A DNA stretch of 64,000 nt from Neobacillus sp. CF12 (lineage in GTDB: Bacteria > Bacillota > Bacilli > Bacillales > Cytobacillaceae): NCBI RefSeq assembly GCF_030348765.1, contig NZ_JAUCEU010000007.1:5615501-5679500 (forward strand), given 5' to 3'. A model generated the notes under the pieces. That model did not search any database and was not told where the DNA came from. It worked only from the letters and a program-made list of their open reading frames with translations. Below are positions 9,377 to 17,623 of this stretch, in pieces (the first letter of the stretch is position 1; each line of letters begins with the position of its first letter). A program made the position numbers and the translations under genes.

Positions 9377-9946
9377 TTAAAAGAACGTTTTCTTACCTTG
9401 TTCATCTTTTAATATTTCTACAGCCTCGCGGAACCGTTGAGAATGGATGATTTCACGTTCTCGAAGGAACCTTAGACCTTCGTTTAAATCCGGATCATCG
9501 CTTAGATTAATAATCCATTGATAAGTGGCCCGCGCTTTTTCTTCTGCTGCAATATCTTCATAAAGGTCCGCAATTGGATCACCTTTAGCTTGTATATATG
9601 CAGCAGTCCATGGTACCCCAGATGAATTTTGATAATAAAGAGCATTATCATGAATGGCATAGTGGTCACCTAAGCCTGCTGCTTTCATCATTTCAGGAGT
9701 GGCGTCCTTCGTGAGTTTATATATCATTGTGGCAATCATTTCCAGATGTGCGAATTCCTCTGTACCAATATCCGTTAATAATCCAATGACTTTATCTGGG
9801 ATGGAATATCGTTGATTTAAATACCGTAATGCTGCTGACAGTTCACCATCTGCACCACCATATTGCTCCACTAAATATCTAGCTAGTGTTGGATTACAAG
9901 TGCTTACACGGACCGGATATTGAAGCTTCTTTTCATATATCCACAT
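9377..9946 (-). CDS. cotJC: Spore coat protein CotJC, manganese-catalase family
   Basis: Component of the inner spore coat in B. subtilis, belonging to the Mn-catalase (ferritin-like di-metal) fold. Of the 189 residues, the metal-site helices are visible as GTEEFAHLEM (about residues 67-76), AAEEKARATYQ and REREIIHSQRFRE (about 160-172), with the Glu and His ligands retained. It could therefore remove hydrogen peroxide, but activity is inferred. It is the third gene of cotJABC, known to be transcribed by sigma-E in the mother cell. Confidence 0.95.
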   Translation of the reverse strand: MWIYEKKLQYPVRVSTCNPTLARYLVEQYGGADGELSAALRYLNQRYSIPDKVIGLLTDIGTEEFAHLEMIATMIYKLTKDATPEMMKAAGLGDHYAIHDNALYYQNSSGVPWTAAYIQAKGDPIADLYEDIAAEEKARATYQWIINLSDDPDLNEGLRFLREREIIHSQRFREAVEILKDEQGKKTFF

Positions 9947-9986
9947 CTATACATTTCCCTCCCACAGTTTTATTAAAGTAGTAGTT

Positions 9987-10247
9987 CTAAACCTGCCAAG
10001 GCCAAGGTGGCTCGTTCCAGTTCCATGGATGTCCGGAGTAACTGTTCCCAAATTGCTGAAGTGGACCAAATTGACTTTCAAATGCCTTTTTTATTGTTTT
10101 TCTTTCTTTTGCATAATGGTTGAATTGCTTAATGGCTTCAAGATCATCAGGATGTGTGTCTAAATACAGAGTTAATTCCACTAATACAAAGTCAACCGCT
10201 TGAAGTTGTTCCATTAATTGGTAGTATTCTGCTGGAATTTGTTTCAT
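9987..10247 (-). CDS. cotJB: Spore coat protein CotJB
   Basis: Small protein of 86 residues with an acidic helical N-terminal two-thirds and a Trp/Pro/Gly-rich tail (YSGHPWNWNEPPWPWQV), the usual signature of CotJB. It assembles with CotJA and CotJC into the spore coat. The start overlaps the cotJA stop by 4 bp (ATGA), and AAAGGGGG lies upstream inside cotJA. Confidence 0.93.
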   Translation of the reverse strand: MKQIPAEYYQLMEQLQAVDFVLVELTLYLDTHPDDLEAIKQFNHYAKERKTIKKAFESQFGPLQQFGNSYSGHPWNWNEPPWPWQV

Positions 10248-10474
10248 CTACCTATTCCCCCTTTAGCTTTTTCAAAAGGGTTGTAGTATGGATCGTAAAA
10301 TGGTTTCCATAGAGTTCCGGCTCTTAGTGCTTCGAGTGGTGTGAATTGTGGAAGGTTTGGCGGCTGGAATCCAATATATAGATTCGGTGGAGTTGAATAC
10401 GTTTTTTCTGGGATCGGTTTACAGGGGTCAAACGGACCAGCAATCGGACAATATGTTTTATATAGAGTAAACAT
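10244..10474 (-). CDS. cotJA: Spore coat associated protein CotJA
   Basis: Short proline- and aromatic-rich protein of 76 residues (YCPIAGPFDPCKP, FYDPYYNPFEKAKGG), first gene of cotJABC. In B. subtilis CotJA is needed for incorporation of CotJC. The GGGAGGGAG ribosome site is strong. The 140-bp gap to the divergent CBS gene holds its promoter region and an 8-bp inverted repeat (AATATCAT/ATGATATT at 10493-10516). No clear sigma-E promoter could be fixed there, although sigma-E control is expected. Confidence 0.93.
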   Translation of the reverse strand: MFTLYKTYCPIAGPFDPCKPIPEKTYSTPPNLYIGFQPPNLPQFTPLEALRAGTLWKPFYDPYYNPFEKAKGGIGR

Positions 10475-10614
10475 TGTCTCCCTCCCTTAGTAAATATCAT
10501 TAATAAATATGATATTAATCATGATTCATGACATAAATATTGAAAAAAAAGGATAATTCAAAGTTTTGTTGAAGTATAATATGAAGGTAGGATATTTCAT
10601 AGAGGTGATGGAAA

Positions 10615-11247
10615 GTGTTTGTAAAAAATATGATGATCCCAGGGCATGCCTGTGTGACGGTTCAGGAAAATACGACATTGGCGGTTGCATTAGAACAGTT
10701 GGAAACGCATCAAATTGATGGATTGCCAGTTTTACAAGGAGAAAAATATGTAGGTGTTGTTACACGTTATAATATTTATGCAAACTACTTTTCTTCGGGA
10801 AAACAGAAGGATGAATATTTAAGTGGCATCACTGTTAAGGAGATTGCTACACATCAAGAGAAGTACTTATTAGGTGAAGAAGTTTTTGAAAAAACACTTC
10901 TTGATTTAAAAGACTTTCCGTTGTTAGCTGTAGTTGATCCAAATCGTAAATTTCTTGGAGTTGTTACACGTTCTGATGTACTTTCCACCTTTCAAAGTGC
11001 TTTTGGAGTAAATCGCCCAGGAGTTAGAATTGCCTTTACATCTGTAGAAACAGAGGGGCGTATTGCACGGCTATCTGAAATTGCACATCACTTCCATGAA
11101 CATATAATTTCACTTGTGACGTTTGATGAGACCGATAAATTGGTTCGGAGAATGGTAATGAAGGTTGAAAAGAAAGATAATATTGACAGGTTTACAAAGA
11201 AACTTGAAGAGCAAGGTTTCCGCATCTTAAGTATTCAGGAAGACTAG
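10615..11247 (+). CDS. Tandem CBS domain protein with ACT-like C terminus (AcuB-like)
   Basis: Cytosolic protein of 210 residues starting at GTG 10615 behind GAGGTGATGG. Two CBS motifs (about residues 1-60 and 70-130; GVVTRYNIY and GVVTRSDVL) form an adenine-nucleotide binding pair. The C-terminal 75 residues (VRIAFTSVETEGRIARLSEIAHHFHEHIISLVTF) resemble an ACT-like domain, the arrangement seen in B. subtilis AcuB. It is distant from any acetoin genes, so the acuB name is not assigned. Probably an energy or metabolite sensor; target unknown. Confidence 0.8.
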   Translation: MFVKNMMIPGHACVTVQENTTLAVALEQLETHQIDGLPVLQGEKYVGVVTRYNIYANYFSSGKQKDEYLSGITVKEIATHQEKYLLGEEVFEKTLLDLKDFPLLAVVDPNRKFLGVVTRSDVLSTFQSAFGVNRPGVRIAFTSVETEGRIARLSEIAHHFHEHIISLVTFDETDKLVRRMVMKVEKKDNIDRFTKKLEEQGFRILSIQED

Positions 11248-11269
11248 ACCTTCAAAGTGGATAGAATTG

Positions 11270-11304
11270 AAATCCTTCTCATACATTGTATGGGAGGGAT
11301 TTTT
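11270..11304 (+). terminator. Terminator-like hairpin that also covers the next gene's ribosome site
   Basis: AAATCCTTCTCATA (11270-11283) pairs with TATGGGAGGGATTT (11289-11302), 14 bp including G-T pairs, followed by five T residues that end exactly at the GTG start of the next gene. The GGGAGG ribosome site is inside the 3' arm. Confidence 0.7.
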
Positions 11305-11547
11305 GTGCTGAGGATAATTTGGCGGCTATTATTAATTCTGTTGTGTGTTTATTTATTTATTGAATGGTTTCCAATTACTTTCCCGATTGTTTTTGAGGAT
11401 ATTTTGGTAGGACCGATTATTTATCCATTGGAATTTTTTGCTGCCTCAATTGCTTTTTTCTTTGGATTAGTCATGCTTGTACAATTATTACATGAGGTTC
11501 TTCATTTTATGAATAAGATAGTAATGAAAAGACGGAGGAAACGTTAG
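11305..11547 (+). CDS. Small two-helix membrane protein
   Basis: I do not recognise this protein. GTG at 11305 is chosen because GGGAGG lies 7 nt upstream; an earlier in-frame GTG at 11257 has no ribosome site. The 80 residues contain a hydrophobic N terminus (LRIIWRLLLILLCVYLFIEW), a second helix (about residues 47-65, FFAASIAFFFGLVMLVQLL) and a basic tail KRRRKR, giving a likely both-ends-in topology. Its ribosome site is buried in the preceding hairpin. Confidence 0.6.
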   Translation: MLRIIWRLLLILLCVYLFIEWFPITFPIVFEDILVGPIIYPLEFFAASIAFFFGLVMLVQLLHEVLHFMNKIVMKRRRKR

Positions 11548-11616
11548 CCTTGTTTGGTTTTAGCATCTTTTATGGTATGATTTTGAGTAGACATTAAGAA
11601 TGGAAAAGGGGAAATT

Positions 11617-12384
11617 ATGGGTTATATTATTGTTTTGCTTCTGATTCTGGGAGCGGGTCTGATTTTGTATATGGTAAAAGAAGCCTTTGGAAATCATTTG
11701 ATCGAAAATGTAATGTCTTTTGAGGATTTTCCCAAGTCGTTCGGAAGTGTATCAATTTTTTTCATCTCTGATATTCACAAGCGTCTTATTTCCGATGATA
11801 TTATTACTGCTGCTATGGGAAAAGCCGATATCGTTGTAATTGGCGGGGATTTAACTGAAAAGAATGTTCCGTTTGAAAGGGTCAAGAAAAACCTTGAGAA
11901 GTTAAAAAAGTTAGGTCCCGTTTATTTTGTTTGGGGAAATAATGATTATGAGACCGACTACCGTAAATTAGATGCTATTCTATTGGATTCAGGAGTAAAA
12001 GTATTAGATAATACAGCTGCAACTTTTGAATCTGTGGACGGAGAAAAATTATCCTTGCTTGGTGTGGATGACTTAAATCAAGAGCGAGACAGACTGGACT
12101 TGGCATTATTAGATGCGGAAGATAAAAGTTTTAAGATACTAGCAAGTCATTATCCAGATATCACAAACAAAATATTTCCAGAACATAATATAAGACTAGT
12201 ATTAAGTGGTCATACCCATGGAGGACAAATACATATTTTGGGTTATAGTCCATATGAGCAAGGAAAAGTTGAAAAATTAGTAAACACTACTTTATTAATT
12301 AGCAATGGTTATGGAACAACAGGAGTTCCATTAAGATTAGGGGCACCGGCACAGTGCCATTTAATAACGCTGAAAAATGGTTAG
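11617..12384 (+). CDS. ypbG: Membrane-anchored calcineurin-like phosphoesterase YpbG
   Basis: Metal-dependent phosphoesterase of 255 residues. One N-terminal helix (residues 1-20) anchors it. The metallophosphatase motifs are in order: SDIH (D52, H54), GGD (D78), GNND at 107-110 (usually GNHD; the His is replaced by Asn, as in several members), ASHYPD and SGHTHGGQ. Substrate unknown; relatives act on lipid or nucleotide phosphates. Position next to mecB and gudB agrees with B. subtilis ypbG. Confidence 0.85.
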   Translation: MGYIIVLLLILGAGLILYMVKEAFGNHLIENVMSFEDFPKSFGSVSIFFISDIHKRLISDDIITAAMGKADIVVIGGDLTEKNVPFERVKKNLEKLKKLGPVYFVWGNNDYETDYRKLDAILLDSGVKVLDNTAATFESVDGEKLSLLGVDDLNQERDRLDLALLDAEDKSFKILASHYPDITNKIFPEHNIRLVLSGHTHGGQIHILGYSPYEQGKVEKLVNTTLLISNGYGTTGVPLRLGAPAQCHLITLKNG

Positions 12385-12432
12385 AATAAATCTTTTCAAG
12401 AATGGTTTGGTGAAATATCGGAGGAATTTTAG

Positions 12433-13344
12433 ATGGCCGATCAAGAAGGTAAGTACAATATTAAAGCTGCTGCATTAATACTAGGGATTCAGCCAGGGAC
12501 ACTAAGAGCATGGGAAAGACGATATCATATGATTGCACCTGTTCGTAATGATGCAGGACATCGTTTATATACAGAAGAGCATATAAAGATATTAAAGTGG
12601 TTAATAAAGAAGGTAAATCAGGGTTTTACCATAAGTCAGGCTATTTCCTTAATGAGTAATAACCAAGTACAAATGGACTCAGAAGCTTTAAACCTCAAAC
12701 AAGGTAATTCATTAAATGGGTTAATGGACACTCTTTATGACGCCTTAATCCACTTTGAGCATGAAAGGATAAACGAAGTACTTAATACAATGTTCAGTAC
12801 CTTTACAATGGAAAAAGTGGTTATTGATATTTTTAGCCAGGTCCTTATGAAAATTGAGGATTCTTTTATTTGTGGAAAAATAACCAATTCTCAAAGGAAT
12901 TATTCTTTATCATTAATAAAAGCACGAATCACAACGATTATTCATAGCTTTCCATTCAATGTACATTATAACAAAGCGGTATTTCTTACATTCTCGGAAA
13001 AAAGTGATGACTTTGGTCAGCTTTTATTCCACTTTTATCTAAGAAAACGCGGGGTTGAGGTTATAAATATAGGTGCTTATTATTCTCAAGAGGATCTAAA
13101 CTTAACATTGGATATCATTCATCCTGATTTAATTATCATCTCATTAGGGGAGCAGAAAGACTTAAATAAGGCACTTTCACTTATTGAAATGCTGACCTTA
13201 AATCATCAAGACCTCACCATTGGTCTTACCTCTGTATCAATTACTACAATGAAACCCACAGAAAGGGAATATTTCTCACCATATATTATTGGAGAAACAA
13301 TTAATGAATGGGAAATGTGGCTAATGGAACGGATGGTATTTTAG
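12433..13344 (+). CDS. MerR-type regulator with degenerate cobalamin-binding-like domain
   Basis: Transcription regulator of 303 residues with the LitR/CarH layout. A MerR winged helix-turn-helix (about residues 7-75, YNIKAAALILGIQPGTLRAWERRY) is followed by a helical region (90-170) and a Rossmann-like domain (about 178-300, KRGVEVINIGAYYSQEDL). In cobalamin-binding relatives a His three residues before the conserved Gly binds cobalt; here this is D192 (KSDDFG). The helical-domain Glu-His pair appears as R155-N156. It therefore probably does not bind B12. No carotenoid or photolyase genes are adjacent. The ribosome site TCGGAGGAA fixes the start. Confidence 0.8.
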   Translation: MADQEGKYNIKAAALILGIQPGTLRAWERRYHMIAPVRNDAGHRLYTEEHIKILKWLIKKVNQGFTISQAISLMSNNQVQMDSEALNLKQGNSLNGLMDTLYDALIHFEHERINEVLNTMFSTFTMEKVVIDIFSQVLMKIEDSFICGKITNSQRNYSLSLIKARITTIIHSFPFNVHYNKAVFLTFSEKSDDFGQLLFHFYLRKRGVEVINIGAYYSQEDLNLTLDIIHPDLIIISLGEQKDLNKALSLIEMLTLNHQDLTIGLTSVSITTMKPTEREYFSPYIIGETINEWEMWLMERMVF

Positions 13345-13415
13345 ACAAAGCACCAACCAACGCCATTGACATACACTAGGGATAAGAGTTATGTCACGGC
13401 AGGGGGCAAAAGAGC

Positions 13416-14003
13416 ATGCGCTTAGAACGCTTAACAGTCAATAAGATTAAAATTTTTTTAACCTCTGATGATTTGATGGAAAGGGGACTTTCCAAGGACG
13501 ATATTTGGAAAGATTCAATAAAATGGCATCAACTTTTCCGCGATATGCTGGAGGAAGCAAGTGAGGAATTTGATGTAGAAATTCAGGGTTCTGTAGCAGT
13601 TGAAATTTTCTCCTTGCAGGCACAAGGAATGATTATGATAATAACGGTTGACGAAAATATGGAAGAAGAAGAAGAAGAAATATTATTTGATGGCTATGTA
13701 GAAATGCAAGTCAGGGTTGAAGGCTGTGAAAATCTGCTTTATCAATTCGAAACAATAGAAGATATTATCGGTCTTTCTCACATGCTGTCTTCACTGCATG
13801 TTAATGGTGGCAGTTTATTTTCCTATAACAATCAATATTACCTACTTATGAATAATATAGATTCATCCATAATAGAAAAAATTGCTGCATTTTTATCTGA
13901 GTACGGAAATCCTTCCATTCTTAGTTCGCATGTACTTGCTGAATACGGTAATCAAATTATTAAGGATAATGCGGTGGAAACAATTATAAAATACTTTAAG
14001 TAG
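13416..14003 (+). CDS. mecB: Adapter protein MecB (YpbH), MecA paralog
   Basis: ClpC adaptor that delivers proteins for degradation by ClpCP. The 195 residues have the MecA-family N-terminal domain (MRLERLTVNKIKIFLTSDDL, about 1-85), an acidic linker (ENMEEEEEEI) and the C-terminal ClpC-binding domain (about 100-195). Position before gudB and ypdA identifies it as the YpbH-type paralog rather than MecA. In B. subtilis it affects competence and sporulation. Confidence 0.9.
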   Translation: MRLERLTVNKIKIFLTSDDLMERGLSKDDIWKDSIKWHQLFRDMLEEASEEFDVEIQGSVAVEIFSLQAQGMIMIITVDENMEEEEEEILFDGYVEMQVRVEGCENLLYQFETIEDIIGLSHMLSSLHVNGGSLFSYNNQYYLLMNNIDSSIIEKIAAFLSEYGNPSILSSHVLAEYGNQIIKDNAVETIIKYFK

Positions 14004-14028
14004 ATTTAATATTTCGAGGAATTTTAAG

Positions 14029-14052
14029 AAGGAGTCCACCGCTCCTTTTTTG
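14029..14052 (+). terminator. Terminator after mecB
   Basis: AAGGAG/CTCCTT 6-bp stem, 7-nt loop, then a T tract. The stem is short but the T run is good. Confidence 0.6.
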
Positions 14053-14087
14053 TTTTTTCTTTTGAATTTTCCCTTTTCTTAAAGCAA

Positions 14088-14101
14088 TGTTAGCGTTTAC
14101 A
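14088..14101 (+). promoter_or_regulatory. Candidate cre box (CcpA site) upstream of gudB
   Basis: TGTTAGCGTTTACA fits the catabolite-responsive element pattern TGWAANCGNTNWCA with one mismatch (position 4). It is 38 bp upstream of the -35 of gudB. CcpA control of the paralogous rocG is known in B. subtilis. Confidence 0.6.
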
Positions 14102-14139
14102 AAATTAACTCAAAAATAGTGAAAAGTGTATTTTTCATC

Positions 14140-14167
14140 TTGCATAAATCTATTAGTCGTGTATACT
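14140..14167 (+). promoter_or_regulatory. SigA-type promoter of gudB
   Basis: TTGCAT (14140-14145) and TATACT (14162-14167) with a 16-nt spacer, 53 bp before the start codon. Confidence 0.6.
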
Positions 14168-14219
14168 TGTGTCTGAAAGCGACAACATTTGTTAAAGTGA
14201 TTTCCTAGGAGGTTTACAG

Positions 14220-15497
14220 ATGGTAGCCGAAAAAAGTAATGAAAAAACTAATCAAGAGGAACAAAATAATGTGTTAACTTCAACACAAACAGTTATACAT
14301 AAAGCTCTTGAAAAGTTAGGTTATCCTGAAGAAGTATATGAGCTCTTAAAAGAGCCGTTACGTATGATGACAGTGAAAATCCCAATAAGAATGGATGACG
14401 GATCAATAAAAATATTTACCGGTTATCGTGCACAGCATAACGATGCAGTCGGCCCAACTAAGGGTGGAATTCGTTTTCATCCCAATGTTTCGGAGACGGA
14501 GGTAAAGGCACTATCGATCTGGATGAGTTTGAAGTGTGGAATTGTTGATCTTCCATATGGCGGTGGAAAAGGTGGAATTATTTGTGATCCACGTGATATG
14601 TCATTTAGAGAGTTAGAAAGATTAAGTCGTGGATATGTACGAGCCATAAGTCAAATTGTTGGCCCTACAAAAGATATTCCGGCACCAGATGTTTTTACAA
14701 ATTCTCAAATTATGGCATGGATGATGGATGAATATAGTCGTATTGATGAATTTAACTCTCCTGGTTTTATTACCGGTAAGCCTCTTGTTCTTGGTGGCTC
14801 ACACGGTCGAGAATCTGCTACTGCTAAAGGTGTAACCATTTGTATACGTGAAGCAGCTAAAAAGAAAGGAATTCAAATCGAGGGTGCCAGGGTTGTTGTA
14901 CAAGGTTTTGGCAATGCAGGCAGCTATTTATCTAAGTTCATGCATGATGCTGGGGCTAAGGTAGTTGGTATTTCTGATGCCTACGGTGCTTTATATGATC
15001 CAGAGGGACTTGATATTGATTATCTTTTAGATCGTCGTGATAGCTTTGGAACGGTAACGAAATTATTTAATAATACGATATCAAACAAGGAACTCCTAGA
15101 ACTAGATTGTGACATTCTTGTTCCTGCAGCCATAGAAAATCAGATTACTGCTGAAAATGCTCATAATATACGTGCAAGCATAGTGGTTGAAGCTGCAAAC
15201 GGACCAACTACACTTGAAGCAACGGAAGTTTTAACAGAGCGTGGGATTTTATTAGTACCAGACGTACTCGCTTCTGCTGGTGGAGTAACTGTTTCCTACT
15301 TTGAATGGGTTCAAAATAATCAAGGTTATTACTGGTCTGAAGAGGAAGTAGAAGAAAAACTCGAAAAAGTAATGGTAAAATCATTTAACAATATATTTGA
15401 TACAGCACAAACCCGTCGTGTAGACATGCGCTTAGCAGCCTATATGGTTGGCGTTAGAAAAATGGCTGAGGCTAGCCGATTCAGAGGTTGGATTTAA
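14220..15497 (+). CDS. gudB: NAD-specific glutamate dehydrogenase
   Basis: Catabolic enzyme that oxidises glutamate to 2-oxoglutarate and ammonium with NAD. At 425 residues it is almost collinear with B. subtilis GudB. Visible are the glutamate site (GPTKGGIRFHP and LPYGGGKGGI with the catalytic lysine) and the Rossmann motif GFGNAGSYLSKF. The segment EVKALSIWM is present once, without the 9-bp duplication that inactivates GudB in B. subtilis 168, so the enzyme should be active. AGGAGG fixes the ATG. Position between mecB and ypdA matches gudB rather than rocG. Confidence 0.95.
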   Translation: MVAEKSNEKTNQEEQNNVLTSTQTVIHKALEKLGYPEEVYELLKEPLRMMTVKIPIRMDDGSIKIFTGYRAQHNDAVGPTKGGIRFHPNVSETEVKALSIWMSLKCGIVDLPYGGGKGGIICDPRDMSFRELERLSRGYVRAISQIVGPTKDIPAPDVFTNSQIMAWMMDEYSRIDEFNSPGFITGKPLVLGGSHGRESATAKGVTICIREAAKKKGIQIEGARVVVQGFGNAGSYLSKFMHDAGAKVVGISDAYGALYDPEGLDIDYLLDRRDSFGTVTKLFNNTISNKELLELDCDILVPAAIENQITAENAHNIRASIVVEAANGPTTLEATEVLTERGILLVPDVLASAGGVTVSYFEWVQNNQGYYWSEEEVEEKLEKVMVKSFNNIFDTAQTRRVDMRLAAYMVGVRKMAEASRFRGWI

Positions 15498-15523
15498 AGC
15501 TTAATGATTGAAACATACGAACA

Positions 15524-15555
15524 AAACTCCTATCATATGACGGTAGGAGTTTTTT
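15524..15555 (+). terminator. Terminator after gudB
   Basis: AAACTCCTA/TAGGAGTTT 9-bp stem followed by six T residues. Confidence 0.88.
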
Positions 15556-15583
15556 GTGGAATAATAAATTGAGGTGATCAATT

Positions 15584-16552
15584 TTGCAACTAGAAGATAT
15601 TATTATTGTCGGAGGTGGACCATGTGGTTTAGCAGCTGCTATTGCCTTTAAAGAAATTGGGCATAATCCGCTCATTATTGAAAAAGGGAATGTAGTGAAT
15701 GCTATCTATCATTACCCCACTCACCAAACATTTTTTAGTACAAGTGAAAAGCTGGAAATCGGAGATGTTCCATTTATTACAGAAAGCTATAAACCTAAAC
15801 GAAACCAAGCGCTCGTATATTATCGTGATGTTGTTAAGCGTAAACAACTTCGTGTTAATTCATTTGAAAAAGTAGTAAAGGTTGTTAAAGTAGAAACAGG
15901 TTTCCAAGTAATTACCAATAAACAGACATATCAAGCTAAATTTGTTGTGATTGCTACTGGCTACTATGACCACCCAAATTTCATGCATGTTCCCGGGGAA
16001 GATTTACCGAAAGTGTCCCATTATTTTAAAGAAGCTCACCCCTATTTCGATAAGGACGTATGTGTGATAGGCGGTAAGAACTCCAGCGTCGATGCCGCTC
16101 TTGAACTGGTTAAAGCGGGTGCCAGGGTAAGTGTGCTATACCGTGGACAAGAGTATTCCTCAAGCATTAAGCCGTGGATTCTCCCAGAATTTGAGGCTTT
16201 AGTACGAAACGGCATTATAATGATGGAATTTAATTCGCATATCATAGAGATTACGAAAGACCAAGTAAGATATAAAAAGGATGGAGAAGAAAAGACTATA
16301 TTTAATGATTTCGTTTTTGCGATGACCGGTTATCGACCTGATCACTCTTTTTTAAAAGATATGGGGATAAAAATTGACGAGGAAACTGGAAGACCACTTT
16401 TTAATCCTGATACAATGGAAACGAATATAAAAGGTATTTATATCGCAGGAGTCATTGCTGCAGGTAATAATGCCAACGAAATATTTATTGAAAATGGAAG
16501 GTTTCATGGAAATCTGATTGCACAATCAATCAAAAAAAACTTAAAAAGGTAA
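15584..16552 (+). CDS. ypdA: Bacillithiol disulfide reductase YpdA (Bdr)
   Basis: FAD- and NADPH-dependent reductase that recycles bacillithiol disulfide, acting with bacilliredoxins. It starts with TTG at 15584 behind GAGGTGATC. The FAD dinucleotide fold IIVGGGPCGLAAA (about residues 7-19) contains the Cys that is conserved in YpdA proteins; the NADPH fold VIGGKNSSVDAALEL lies near residues 158-172. The 322 residues match the family. The biosynthetic partners bshB1 and bshA are also in this window at 53-55 kb. Confidence 0.92.
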   Translation: MQLEDIIIVGGGPCGLAAAIAFKEIGHNPLIIEKGNVVNAIYHYPTHQTFFSTSEKLEIGDVPFITESYKPKRNQALVYYRDVVKRKQLRVNSFEKVVKVVKVETGFQVITNKQTYQAKFVVIATGYYDHPNFMHVPGEDLPKVSHYFKEAHPYFDKDVCVIGGKNSSVDAALELVKAGARVSVLYRGQEYSSSIKPWILPEFEALVRNGIIMMEFNSHIIEITKDQVRYKKDGEEKTIFNDFVFAMTGYRPDHSFLKDMGIKIDEETGRPLFNPDTMETNIKGIYIAGVIAAGNNANEIFIENGRFHGNLIAQSIKKNLKR

Positions 16553-16572
16553 ACAAAGGGTGATAAGAATCT

Positions 16573-17529
16573 ATGAAAAAGGTTGTATTGTTAACTACGG
16601 GTGGGACGATTGCTAGTAAACCCAATAGGGATTCAGGGAAATTAGCTTCTGGAGAACTAACAGGTGAAGAACTAGCGGCCATGTGTAACCTGCCGAAGGA
16701 TATTGAAGTTGTGGTTGAATCCGTATTTCAAAAGGCAAGTATACATATTACATTTGAAGATTTAGTGGAATTAAAGAATAAAATTATCGAATATTATAAG
16801 GACGAAAAGGTTTCTGGAGTAGTGGTAACTCATGGAACAGACACCCTTGAAGAAACAGCATACTTTCTTGATTTAACGATTTTGGATCCACGTCCAGTGG
16901 TCATTACAGGATCACAGCGTTCTCCAGAAGACTTAGGAAGCGATGTTTACATAAATTTAAGACATGCTATATATTCGGCCTGTTCAGAGGATTTACAGAA
17001 TGCAGGTGCTGTTGTCGTGTTCAATGAACGAATATTTGCTGCCCGCTATGTAAAAAAAGAACATGCCTCCAATATTCAGGGGTTTAATGTATTTGGGTTC
17101 GGCTATCTAGGAATAATCGATAATGATGTGGTGCATATCTTCCAAAAGCCAATAAAGCGTGAATATTTTGCTATACAGTGTCCTATACCCCAAGTCGAAA
17201 TTGTAAAATGTTATATTGGTGGTGACGGCAAATTTATTAAGGCAGCGAGAGAATCCGGAGTTAAGGGTATTATCCTTGAGGGTGTTGGCCGTGGGCAAGT
17301 AGCTCCACTAATGATGGAGGAGATAGAAAAGTCACTTTCAGAAGGAATTGTTTTGGTGATTACAACAAGTGCTGAAGAAGGTTCGGTGTATACCACTTAT
17401 GATTATAAAGGTAGTGCGTATGACCTATATAAAAAAGGGGTAATCCTCGGAAGTGACAATGACTCCAAAAAGGCAAGAATTAAATTAGCTGTTGCGCTGG
17501 CTAGCGGGCTCGAGAAAATAAATTTTTAA
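16573..17529 (+). CDS. ansA: L-asparaginase
   Basis: Hydrolyses asparagine to aspartate and ammonia. The two threonine signatures are seen: TTGGTIAS (about residues 8-15, nucleophile T12) and VTHGTDTLEETAYF (about 85-98). No signal peptide is visible, so the protein is cytosolic. Length 318 is in the usual range of 310-340. The symbol rests on family membership, because the B. subtilis ansA locus is elsewhere. It lies 20 bp after ypdA and may be cotranscribed. Position next to gudB would suit amino-acid nitrogen catabolism, but that link is inference. Confidence 0.85.
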   Translation: MKKVVLLTTGGTIASKPNRDSGKLASGELTGEELAAMCNLPKDIEVVVESVFQKASIHITFEDLVELKNKIIEYYKDEKVSGVVVTHGTDTLEETAYFLDLTILDPRPVVITGSQRSPEDLGSDVYINLRHAIYSACSEDLQNAGAVVVFNERIFAARYVKKEHASNIQGFNVFGFGYLGIIDNDVVHIFQKPIKREYFAIQCPIPQVEIVKCYIGGDGKFIKAARESGVKGIILEGVGRGQVAPLMMEEIEKSLSEGIVLVITTSAEEGSVYTTYDYKGSAYDLYKKGVILGSDNDSKKARIKLAVALASGLEKINF

Positions 17530-17623
17530 TTAGTAAATCTTAAATGGATATAATCTTTCATTTAATTAATGACAATATCGTGTTAGGATTAAGTATACGA
17601 ATTATTTGAAATGAGGATTATCC

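Noticed and set aside
10493..10560. Sigma-E promoter for cotJABC
   Set aside because: CATATTTAT resembles a -10, but no -35 at the right spacing could be found, so it is not listed as a feature.
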